Shown piece after piece: positions 8,514 to 16,450 of a stretch of DNA of 16,450 nt. A program made the position numbers and the translations under genes. Within the stretch, counting starts at the first letter, position 1; every line of letters starts with the position of its first letter. Source of the DNA: Echinostoma caproni (Eukaryota > Platyhelminthes > Trematoda > Plagiorchiida > Echinostomatidae); NCBI GenBank assembly GCA_900618425.1, contig UZAN01046023.1, positions 3,368 through 19,817 on the forward strand. The letters are read 5' to 3'. The notes beneath the pieces are model-generated. The model saw only the letters and a list, made by a program, of their open reading frames with translations, was not told the DNA's origin and searched no databases.

Positions 8514-10690
8514 TCATTGAGGGGAAGAGAGGAGCAGAGAGAGACGGGCTTCAGGCGCTTGACACGTTAACTCTCCCACGAACGAGCTACCCCATAAGTT
8601 ATCCAAACAGCGTTTGAACTTAGCCACTGAGATGGCTGCTATGGCTTCACTTGGCAGTTTATTCCAGTCATTCAAGACGCGAACCGGAAAGGATGTGGCC
8701 CTCAGTCAACAATTCACCATATTCTTTGCCACTTTCAGTCCATGCCCCCGGGGTGGGGTGGTTTCACTAAGTTTCAGAAGCCTCTGGGAACCACCTCCTA
8801 GATCTGTGATCACTTTAGGGATCTTAAATGCCTCATTGAGGTCGCCTCACCACCTCCGTCTATCTATCTTCAATCTCCTCTCATACGAGAGCTCTCTTAT
8901 CCCGCCAAACCACCTTGTGAAGCGCCTTTGGACCTTCTCTGGAGCTTCGGCATCCCTGACCAAGAACGGGCTCCACGCCAGAACAATATTCGAGGTGTGG
9001 CGGTACAAACGCTTTTTAAAGGGGTTTAAAGGGGTAAGAGAACCTCCGGCCCCATGGACGCTGCTGCAATTCGGAGCTGATACAGGGCTCCAGCATCCCT
9101 TCACTGCAATGTGGGAAGGAAGTCTGAGTTCATACCCACATCTCAGTCTGCTGTAAAGCACACTGATGTAATTTCGACCTGCTGTCTAAGTGGCCCTATG
9201 AATTTCCTACCATGGTGCCCTCATTCTCCAGTGAGGTGCTGGCACTTACGGGCATTTAGAGGAACGTCCCATACGTTCGATCATTCCTGAATCTTGTTAA
9301 TTCTCTCTGCATCGACTCCCCTTGCGCCTACCCAACGATTTTCACATCGTCAGCAAACTTAAAGCAAGGGTTTCCGAGGTCTCGGCTAAGGTCGTTTATG
9401 TATCACAGAAAGAGGAATGGGCTTTGAAGGGACCCCTGCGGGACCCCACTTGCGAATCCTTCCTCTTTGTGACCTGTATTCGGTTACAGTAACCTCGCAA
9501 CTCCGGCCTGTAACGTATCTCGTGATTAACACCATCACACTAGGGGTTAGTCTAAACTGGATTAGTTTCATTGGAAACAGTCGGTGGTTCACCCAGTCGA
9601 AGGCCTTGACGAATTCGAGGTAGCAAAGCTCTACCAGTTCCCCTCAATCAATGCGCCTTGTCACTTCGTCTAAGAAGCAGGGCAAGTTGGATAGGCATGG
9701 CCATTCCCTGACGAAACCGTGTTGATCTGCGGTGAGCAGACCATTACCGACGAGATGGTGGGCGATACTGTAGCCACTACTACTGAGGCCAGGCTCACCA
9801 ATCGGTAATTTGAGCAAAGTTCCCCATTTCCCTCTTGTGGATTGGAACAACCAGGAGCCCCTCCTCTGGCAGCCTACTCGTCTCTAAGGAGGCGTTGAAT
9901 AGGTTGCTCAGGGGTACTGTCAGCCGTCCCGCCAGCGATTTCAGTACAGCTGGGTGAATCCTGTTAGGACCTGCAGCCTTTGTAGCCATTAGTCCTTCGA
10001 GAGTACGTTGGACTTCGCCGATACTTATGGGGCCATAAGTCATAGGCGTGGTTAGCTGCTCTCTTGCCCTTGCTGTCCCGGTGCCCCTGGATCCTCCCGG
10101 TATACCTGCTGAAAGAAGCAGATTATTGCTTCTGTTTTTCCCGCTGCTGAGTTTCTCGTTCCCTCTATAGGTTTTTAACGCACTTCTCTTCGGAGCCGGG
10201 CTTTGGATTGCATATAGTTGAAGTATGACTTCGGGTTCCACCGTGCATTCCGTGCCAGTTTCACCTCGTACGCTTGTCTACGTTCATTTTGGAGATCAGT
10301 TGCTGGTTGCCGTTCTGCCCGATAGTGCAATAGAGATCTGTGTCCTCTGTTATGCAGGTGGCGTCGCCAAGTTACTCATTTTTGTCTAAGCCCTCTCTCT
10401 AGAATAGCACGCCACCACAGAGACGTTCATTGCCTCTAAATCTTTGGAGGGGTGCAATCCGATCTGTAAGCCTCAGAAGATTGCTTTTTACCAGATCCCA
10501 TTGGTCGGCTATCGAGTCGAACTCCCAATCGCAAGTCCAATCAAGCCTTTCAACCCCATCTTGGATGTACTCATGGTTTATTCTATGCCATTGGTGCCGA
10601 TATTTATCGGGTACCGGTTGTGTTTCCCGGATAGATCAACGAGCAACGCGTTCGGAAATCAGATCACAAACGTCAATAAAAAGGAACAAT
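8514..10690 (-). pseudogene. CR1-like ORF2, second family, truncated in the endonuclease (E4)
   Basis: The left end reads SFPVRVLNDWNKLPSEAIAA and SVAKFKRCLDNLWG, the family C-terminal block, with an extra ~30-residue tail ending at 8514. Upstream come VQRRFTRWFGGIRELSYERR (8900) and a poorly conserved thumb to 9161. FADD is intact at 9346-9357 (FKFADDVKIVG, then a stop). Palm and finger segments follow at 9386-9592, 9644-9850 (TADQHGFVREWPCLSNLPCF) and 9795-10241 (VQRTLEGLMATKAAGPNRIH, LLVVPIHKRE). The EN-RT linker runs through ~10410 (SLWWRAILERGL, one stop) to about 10,640 (PVPDKYRHQWHRINHEYIQD). It fades near 10,690 before any clear endonuclease motif, so the copy is 5'-truncated. Five or more frame changes and stops make it a pseudogene. 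Confidence 0.82.
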
Positions 10691-12930
10691 CCAGCAGGTT
10701 TCTACGGTACTACATTATTAAACGATCAAACAAGCAAATAAAGTCGTTAAAATCTCAATGTGATCTCGAAGCAACTTGAAAATAAGAGCCAAGTGTTGCT
10801 GTGAATGTAATTCAATAAATCTGAACGAAAGAAATTGAGTCCGAATAAGAATAGCACGCTCGCACTGCACTTGAACGAGTCAAATGTGAGCGGTCAGGAC
10901 GCGATTAAAACAAATATGGTACGAGTGAAGCAGGAAAACAAACAAAGTCAGATAGTGGGATCAATGCGTAAATATACAAAGGAGGTATAACGTCAAGTGT
11001 CTATGTATGTATATGGCGGATGGTATTCAGTGAATGGAACGTAAAATTTACGAAATATGGAACCAAGGTGAAACGGCTGGGCTTTAGAGGAAGGATTTTC
11101 ACTTACGGATCAATACACCCCGCGGTCAAATCCTTTCTCGCGTCACACGGTCAAAGGGAAGATCAAGGGAGTACCGATTGTGACTGCAATCCGGGCAATG
11201 TTCAATACGAATCGCAATGTCTGGACTTCGACTGACCGAATTTCCAGCACGTAGGGAAACAGTTGAACGACAGTTGAAATTTCCTTTCTATTATAGGCGT
11301 ACATCAACACATATTTGCGACTTACAAAACCGTCGTAGGTCCCAGTTACAGAATGTCAAACAATTGAGAAAATCACGGAGCGAGACGGCTAAGTTACCGA
11401 GCAGGTAATGAGGAGGCCGGTTAAAACATTTGTTAAATGTTGAGTTCATAAAAGAAGGAGAAGAAATAAGAAAAGGAAGATGATGGAATCAGAAATGTAT
11501 TGTGTACGAAAGCTTTCGAAAACCGTAACACCGCCATCTAACCGCACAGAGATTTCTTGTCGTTTTCCGCATAAATTTGAAACGGAATGTTTCCTATAGG
11601 CATCGTATTAACTGTAGCGCGTTGCGCCATTTTTTATTTTTAGACGCTGATGGGATAGTTGCCATTACCTCATTGTTCAAACGCCCGTCTCATGTAGGTT
11701 ACATGGTTAGACAATCAAGCCTGATGATGGTACTAGAGACCGGAAGAGACTACGTTGGTTGGAGTAAGAACTCACCGAAATCGGTCGAATGCCCCGTGGT
11801 GTAGAGGAATCGGGCACTATCGCTCGTCAGACGTGGAGGATTTCAATCAGAAAATTATCGTGATATGAAATCGATCATGCGTATCTATCGATGTAGCTGG
11901 GTGTTGGCGAACACGGGGTTTACCTTTTCTTTGAATATTTTTGTAGACAGCTAGTCACGCCGCTGGTGACCACAACATGCAGTCGTTGATAATATACCGC
12001 GGAGATTACAACTGTGATGTTCATCGTAGCTAAATACCCATTGGATGTCGATGAAGCACGATGTTCTCCATTTCTTTTCGAAACTGATACTGTAATCAAC
12101 CTGGTCATGCATTCTTATTTACCGGGATTGATGGCCACTTAAGCCATCAACCTGTGCACCTTCCTTCTTGCCCGGAGGTGTAGCTCCCAATCAGTGACGG
12201 TAAGAGTAATAGCACAATTTAAGACGAGGCATAAAACATAACACAAAAATAAACGGTCAATAACAATGGTTCGTAAGCAAACGTCTGAATAACGAATGAA
12301 AAGGAGATCGCTCCATGGTTTGGGTTTAGTTATAGTAACGACCAAAAGGTGATTGTCCTGGTCCGAGCGAAGCGAAAAAGACATCGTCTGTACGCGTTCA
12401 ATCAAATGACCCTTCGCTCGTTCTGGATAGCGATAAACAAATCTCAGAGCAACGCGTAGCCCAAATTATCGAGAACCAAGTCGATCCAAAAATAATCTAC
12501 GGTACTATTTTGCATTAATCACAAATACATAAGACAGTCATACCTCTGATAGTGAGCCTGATTCACTATCCAGCCAAAATGTTACAAATATTCACAGAAA
12601 ATATCTTTCATTAATAAAAAGTAAATAAGAAAATGAGTGATTTGAATTACCTTTCAGATAATTCTGTACCAATGGGAAAATTCTGCACGCTTCAACAGAT
12701 AAAGCAATAAAACAAGAAAAAGCACTGAATCCCATTTACACATAAGAGAAAAGCACTTGAAGTGTTTATCCAATAGATATGTTTCACCGTAAAACCAGTG
12801 AAATAGAAGGTTCAGAAGAGAAAATTCACCGACATGAAAACCACATTCGGAAATAATGCACGATAGAATGGCGAAGGAAGATAAGGAAATGCAAGGTAAT
12901 TGGGAGGAATTTTCAGTCTTTTCAACTGGT
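10691..12930. other. No gene recognised (2.2 kb between E4 and the BEL element)
   Basis: Open frames here are short (at most ~90 codons) and none resembles a known protein or the neighbouring retroelement proteins. Base composition is moderately A/T-rich. No tandem array, tRNA, LTR pair or repeat shared with the rest of the window was seen by eye. The right part (about 12,600-12,930) might hold the 3' LTR of the minus-strand BEL element, since the pol stop is at 13,143 and sequence beginning TGTACCAGTTG on the minus strand starts near 12,930, but no PPT or paired LTR confirms it. The rest may be unique host DNA or an unidentified element. Confidence 0.5.
12548..12570. repeat. Perfect inverted repeat (8-bp stem, 7-base loop)
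   Basis: GATAGTGA (12548-12555) and TCACTATC (12563-12570) are exact reverse complements around GCCTGAT. It stands in sequence with no recognised gene, and its role is unknown. Confidence 0.6.
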
Positions 12931-13030
12931 ACACCGGCCACCGAAATTCCTCCGAACGGACAATGCCACCTTCGAGAGTCCCTTGTTCTGGCTCCCCCTT
13001 GTTACGTACGCTCCCGAAACAATGAAGTTC

Positions 13031-13104
13031 ACAGGATTCACAGCAGTACGCCTGCTACCTCGTTTCTCATGGGATGTACAGGACTTACAGCAGTACGCCT
13101 GCAT
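13031..13104. repeat. Direct repeat, 47-bp period, beside the BEL pol stop
   Basis: ACAGGATTCACAGCAGTACG at 13031 recurs as ACAGGACTTACAGCAGTACG at 13078, and CCTGC follows in both; ACAGCAGTACGCCTGC is exact. It lies just 3' of the BEL pol frame, where an untranslated region or LTR would be expected. Confidence 0.65.
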
Positions 13105-13142
13105 ACCCCTAGACTATCACCCGGGTGCTAGTCGGCTCCTTC

Positions 13143-13580
13143 TCATAGACATAGACGACGTATATCTCTTCTCATCTTGCCGCCAACCGTACGCACCACA
13201 ACCGTTCGCACGAGTCCGTCTCTGTCTATGTCCACAGCATCGATGATGCCCATGGGCCATTTGCCACGTGTTGGGGTTTCAGATGCTATCAATACGATGT
13301 CGCCTCATTCGAAATTGCGATGCTTCGAAAGCCAATTTTGTCGCACTTGCAGGGTTGGTATGTACTCCCTCATCCATTGACGCCAGAAGTTATTAGCAAA
13401 GTGATTGACCTGTCTCCACCGTCTTGTATAACTCCCCATCATTGTGAGAACTTCTAGGTTTTGATCGTTCTCCATCAACGACAATAAACTGTTCGGAGAC
13501 AGTGCTCTTCTTTCCTTATCATCCGATGAGCACGGCACGAGAGATCAGCTGTTTAACATCCTTTTGATTTCTACAACACA
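13143..13580 (-). pseudogene. BEL pol C-terminal domain (DUF5641-like)
   Basis: This is the conserved C-terminal domain that follows the integrase in BEL/Pao polyproteins and is absent from Gypsy elements. The frame from 13538 reads ALSPNSLLSL, RRWRQVNHFANNFWRQWMRE and YIPTLQVRQNW, the family pattern 'LTPxxLL...RWxxVQxLxxxFWxRWxxEYLPxLQxRxKW'. After one in-frame stop (just right of GDIVLIAS, near 13,305) it continues with GKWPMGIIDAVDIDRDGLVR, VVVRTVGGK and RDIRRLC, and stops at 13143-13145. The end RRDIRRLCL fits the usual pol terminus, so 13143 is probably the true stop. Confidence 0.85.
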
Positions 13581-14470
13581 AGTTGACAACATTTCTTCAT
13601 GCATTAACTGCTCCTTTGTCAACACAAGCAGTTATCTGCGCACGGAGTGGATCATTCTCTCCCATACGCCTCCCCTATGACTCGAGGAAGGACAGCTAAA
13701 GAACCACTTTATTCCATCACATGCAAGACGGTCGTAATCTTGTGTCCATCCCAGCGTTTAACTGTATCCTTTAGTTCTGATACGGCACCCACGAAATTTG
13801 ATCCGTTATCACTATAAATCTCTGAAGGTCTTCCTCGTCTACCGATGAATCTTAATAGGCACAGGATAAACGAATCTGTATGGAGACTGCCCACTATCTC
13901 TAAGTGCACGGCTCGGGTCTGTTAGCACGTAAATACGCAGCCAAGTTTCTTTCCAAACCACGACCCTTGCGAACAAACAGAGGTCCAAAATAATCGACCC
14001 CTACTGAGTTAAAATAGCACCAACCCTTTTGGACCCTACATAGCTGTAGGGGAACCATCATCTGCTGACCTGCAGAAGCTACCATTTTCCGACATATTGA
14101 CCTATTACTCGCTTCACTGCAATGATTCCCTTGACAATCCAATATTTTTCACGGATCGCTGACAAAACGTGTGATGTACCACTATGTCCTCTGCTAGTGG
14201 AGAATTATAAGATCAGTCACATGATGTCCATTGGGTGGGATCACCGGATGCTTGAAATGGGATGAGTAGTTTCCGTAACTAAGTCGCTCACCAACACAAA
14301 GCAGGCCACCTATCATAACTGGACAAAGCTTCCTCGAAGAATGCACAGTGTCTCCATTTCGTGTTTCTTGAAGTTTTGCCTGTTATGTTGCTTCACCGAA
14401 TGTTTTGTCCTGCACCATTCTTAAAATCTTTCATCGAAATGCGTCGATTTCTTTGAGTGTGAGGTTTCCG
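13581..14470 (-). pseudogene. BEL integrase, DDE triad visible, frameshifted
   Basis: The integrase would insert the DNA copy. Right to left: the N-terminal part has GLLCVGERLSYGNY and HPVIPPNGHHVTDLIILH, then a shift to HSGTSHVLSAIREKYWIVKG, the zinc-binding HHCC region; its Cys part is damaged by another frameshift (SICRKMVASAGQQMM). The core has SVGVDYFGPLFVRKGR (Asp at about 13994), RPSEIYSDNGSNFVGAVSEL (Asp at 13808-13810), and, after a shift and stop, SSSHRGGVWERMIHSVRR (Glu at 13659-13661). All three catalytic acidic residues are therefore present, about 48 codons separating the last two. Right of 13,900 the RAVHLEI-type segment is split between two frames. Overall fold and order are clear; coding ability is lost. 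Confidence 0.87.
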
Positions 14471-14560
14471 ACGCTCAAGGTACTTTCGTTTCTTGACGAA
14501 TAAATAATTCTAATGTAAGAAATGAAACGAACAATCCATGCAACTGACTAAAAGTTTTGA

Positions 14561-15280
14561 TCATTGAGAGTAACGAAGCAGAAGCTGTTCTAGTTTTATC
14601 GACAAAATAGCTATGTTCACGCGTACTACAATTTTTTTTACCTCTACGCCATCCGGTGGGTACGATAATGGAGATAATGTCTGTGGAACAAAGCTCTGTA
14701 AGAACATCGGCCCCTCTAACCATATCTCTAGTTCTCTTCTTGTTAGTATACCTCTCGATGTAAGGTCAGCAATATTTTGTTCGGACCGGATGTGACGCCA
14801 TTGGGATACCGTGGAGTACTGATGGATGATTGCTAACCGATTGACAACGAATGTACTAAAACGTGTTGAAGTATTTTCTATATAATATTTGACAATCTTT
14901 GAATCCGTCCAGTACCACACCTCGCTGAAAATCTCCGATAGAGCCCTTTTTATCAACTCTCCCATCTTGATTCCGAGGACTGCCGCAGACAGTTCCAGTG
15001 GCGGTATGGTTACGGGTTTGATAGGTGCCACTCGAAACTTACTGAACAGCNTTTTTATCAACTCTCCTATTTTGATTCCGAGGAGTGCCGCAGACAGTTC
15101 CATTCGCGGTATGGTTACGGGTTTAATAGATGTCACTGGAGAATTACTGAACAGCAAAACGCTGTAAGCCGGTTTTCTTGCTGGAACGCACCACGTGTAG
15201 GTGACCGCCTCATAACCTGTCTCAGATGCATCACAAAAAACATGCAACTCTGTTCTCCTCCTTCTCTCCAATCTTCGTTT
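14561..15280 (-). pseudogene. BEL RNase H domain with internal duplication
   Basis: This RNase H-like domain of BEL pol degrades RNA in the RNA-DNA hybrid. The frame from 15271 reads ELHVFCDASETGYEAVTYTW (first Asp), IKPVTIPRMELSAALLGIK (Glu), then the same segment again as IKPVTIPPLELSAAVLGIK, followed by VWYWTDSKIVKYYI (third acidic, Asp), and WRHIRSEQNIADLTSRGI (last Asp). Thus all catalytic positions are present, but the Glu block occurs twice. The frame stays open to 14561, so the duplication is in frame (35 codons). A single unknown base (15,051) separates the copies, and an assembly join is likely. The downstream part fades into a poorly conserved linker to the integrase. Confidence 0.85.
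14947..15155 (-). repeat. Imperfect 105-bp tandem duplication across an assembly gap
   Basis: Copies at 14947-15050 and 15052-15155 are each 104 bases, with N at 15,051. By eye they differ at about 11 positions (roughly 89% identity). That divergence is too high for a recent local duplication and fits a join of two paralogous element copies. Confidence 0.85.
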
Positions 15281-16040
15281 CTAATACTTCTTGGGATCTT
15301 AATCACATCTGGACACCTAATAAAGTGTACTCAGCTTTCCAAAATACTGACATCTACAGCAGCGAGAGGTTGTCTCAACCCATTTTGGATTCACGCAATG
15401 TTTGCAGCAGCTGCTTCACTGGGAGGTATAGAGGGGCTACCAGACCTAGCGGGTCGAACCACAAACTGACGCTCAATAATATACCTCTTCTTGTCACCGG
15501 CTTATCTAGTACCTGGAAATGGAACGTAAAAACATCTCTTGTTGCGTCCCACTGCATGTCCAAAGCTCTCTGACAACTGAAATCAAATTGAGACAGTTGG
15601 ACCAGGTTGGTACTCGTGCTGTCTTCCGAGACGAATTAGGCAAGTTCGAGTGAATAAGATGACCACTTTCTCAGTTTAAAACCACCTATTCCCAATAGTT
15701 CCGTTATTTCCTTCGCAAAACGTAAGGCCTAGTCACATGTCGGGAACGATACAAGACAGTCATCAACTAAGAAGTTTTATTCTATGGCTTTTAGCACTGC
15801 ACGCCTATAACCACTACCGAATTCTCTCGCAGCCCTGTTCAAGGAAAATTTAGCACAAAACGGTGAAGAATTTGCACCAAACGGGTGAGCTGTCATTTGA
15901 TATTCTTCGGGATCCTTGAGTGGGTCACCCTGTGGCCACCAGAGAAACCTCAAAGCACCTCTATCATGTTTTGGCACCTTCACCTGCACAAACATCTCTT
16001 TTATGTCAACTGTTTGCGTTGAGCGCGCTTTCGAACTTGA
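15281..16040 (-). pseudogene. BEL reverse transcriptase, N-terminally broken
   Basis: The frame from 15995 reads VDIKEMFVQVKVP just upstream, DRGALRFLWWPQGDP, EEYQMTAHPFGANSSPFCAK and FGSGYRRAVLKAIE, the BEL RT palm (DIxxMFxQ holds the first Asp; 'YxMxxHxFGxxSSP' is diagnostic). After a stop, NFLVDDCLVSFPTC follows, with LVDD (15,759-15,770) in place of YVDD; both Asp remain. Then come ALRFAKEITELLGIGGFKLR and, from 15563, LDMQWDATRDVF, KPVTRRGILLSVSLWFDPLG and LVAPLYLPVKQLL, the RT-RNase H connection. Coding similarity stops near 16,040, where a different sequence begins, so fingers, protease and gag are missing. Confidence 0.87.
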
Positions 16041-16384
16041 CGTGGAAATCAGGTCGTCTAGTTTTTGTTATTTATATTCATATTTATTATAAGCTTCGCG
16101 TTTATTGTACTGCTCTTGCAACATCACTGTAGACCTTTGTTTATATATATATATATATATAAAGGTGCTCATCCGTTTATATAGTCATATTGCAGGAGTA
16201 TCATAGATGCTCATACTAGATAGTACAATCAAGGTTGTCACTGTTTCCTATACCTAACCGACTATTTTTGACACCCGGATTGCGTTACACCATAAACGGT
16301 ATTTAACAAGTTATCACTATAGCCACTAACATACCTATTTTACTGAAAAACCTTAGTAGCCCCTCCGTGAGTTAACTTCACACA
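16041..16384 (+). promoter_or_regulatory. Non-BEL sequence with (TA)10 and TATA-like box
   Basis: BEL similarity ends here. The stretch has (TA)10 at 16142-16161, running into TATAAAGG (16157-16164), a plausible TATA box about 220 bases upstream of the ATG at 16385. No coding was recognised. It could be the 5' end of a plus-strand element inserted in the BEL RT, or flanking host DNA at a deletion. Confidence 0.3.
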
Positions 16385-16450
16385 ATGCCGCGATACACCG
16401 CAGAACGCCCAAAAGCCCGGGCTAGTAGAGAAGCAGCTAGGATCGGTCAG
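16385..16450 (+). CDS. Start of an unidentified ORF, runs off the window
   Basis: ATG at 16385 opens a frame of 22 codons that is still open at the last base. It is rich in Arg and Ala (MPRYTAERPKARASREAARI). The A/C-rich context before the ATG (CTTCACACA) is compatible with a eukaryotic start. The fragment is too short to assign; a gag or ORF1-like N-terminus is possible but only a guess. It may also be a chance open frame. Confidence 0.25.
   Translation, partial: MPRYTAERPKARASREAARIGQ

Larger units (their letters stand above)
13143..16040 (-). mobile_element. BEL/Pao-type LTR retrotransposon, pol region
   Basis: Right to left on the minus strand the order is RT, RNase H, integrase, C-terminal DUF5641-like domain, the order of BEL/Pao pol. 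Gag and protease are missing: the RT is cut near 16,040 by unrelated sequence. No LTR pair was identified. Stops and frameshifts occur throughout. A 105-bp duplication around a one-base gap (15,051) suggests that the two halves may come from different copies of the element. Confidence 0.85.

Noticed and set aside
9001..9036. Short tandem-like run TTTAAAGGGG repeated twice.
   Set aside because: Two copies only, inside degenerate E4 coding sequence; probably a small slippage duplication.
8614..9156. Plus-strand ORF of 180 codons, the longest plus frame in the window.
   Set aside because: Antisense of the E4 ORF2 C-terminus and thumb (LNDWNKLPSEA, VQRRFTRWFGG). The antisense of these conserved blocks is often open by chance.
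11577..11804. Plus-strand ORF of 75 codons in the unassigned region.
   Set aside because: No motif, no similarity to neighbouring proteins, and no evidence of splicing or promoter; left as non-coding.
12139..12405. Minus-strand ORF of 88 codons with a hydrophobic stretch that could be read as a membrane segment.
   Set aside because: No recognisable family, no supporting context, and the length is expected by chance in A/T-rich DNA.
15440..15470. GGTTCGACCC on the minus strand resembles a tRNA B box.
   Set aside because: It lies in the conserved BEL sequence LWFDPLGLVAPL and no A box, acceptor stem or cloverleaf is found around it.
1..16450. CRISPR arrays, bacterial operons, phage or plasmid functions.
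   Set aside because: No regularly spaced repeats, Shine-Dalgarno-linked genes or bacterial families are present; coding similarity is to eukaryotic retrotransposons only.

Overview
The window is a eukaryotic, transposon-packed region. No bacterial genes, operons or CRISPR arrays are seen, and no host gene could be recognised. Nearly all recognisable coding sequence is broken retrotransposon protein: CR1/jockey-like non-LTR elements (ORF1 with a PHD finger; ORF2 with APE-type endonuclease and reverse transcriptase) and one BEL/Pao-type LTR element. This combination fits an invertebrate metazoan. I lean to a parasitic flatworm (trematode or cestode) from the general style of the CR1-like C-termini, but this is inference and other lophotrochozoans are not excluded.

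Layout: (1) 1-341, plus strand: the 3' end of a CR1-like element (here E0), ending in AATAAA and an A-rich tail. (2) 342-~1660, minus: a 5'-truncated CR1-like element (E1), tail to tail with E0. (3) ~1663-1810: broken copies of a CR1 3' terminus with AGGTC-type pentamers. (4) 1811-~6180, minus: E2, an almost full-length CR1-like element of about 4.4 kb with 3' UTR, ORF2 (RT, linker, endonuclease), ORF1 (basic/RRM-like part and PHD finger) and an AT-rich 5' leader. (5) 6182-~8294, minus: E3, a second, 5'-truncated member of the same family as E2, split by a 400-bp LTR-like insertion (6509-6908). (6) ~8327-~10690, minus: E4, a different CR1-like family truncated inside its endonuclease. (7) ~10,690-12,930: about 2.2 kb in which no gene was recognised. 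(8) 13,143-~16,040, minus: the pol gene of a BEL/Pao element (RT, RNase H, integrase, C-terminal DUF5641-like part), full of frameshifts and stops. (9) ~16,040-16,450: non-BEL sequence on the plus strand with (TA)10, a TATA-like box and an ATG whose frame stays open to the window edge.

E1 to E4 and the BEL element all lie on the minus strand; only the E0 scrap and possibly the right-edge ORF are plus. No element looks able to move: each has stops or frameshifts, although several active-site motifs survive (FADD in E2, E3 and E4; DDE in the BEL integrase). The most informative structures are the shared (ACCTG)n-ended 3' terminus of E2 and E3 with head-to-tail packing on it, the candidate solo LTR inside E3, and an 89%-identical 105-bp duplication around a single-base gap in the BEL RNase H, which suggests an assembly join between two element copies. 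I found no convincing new functional system.
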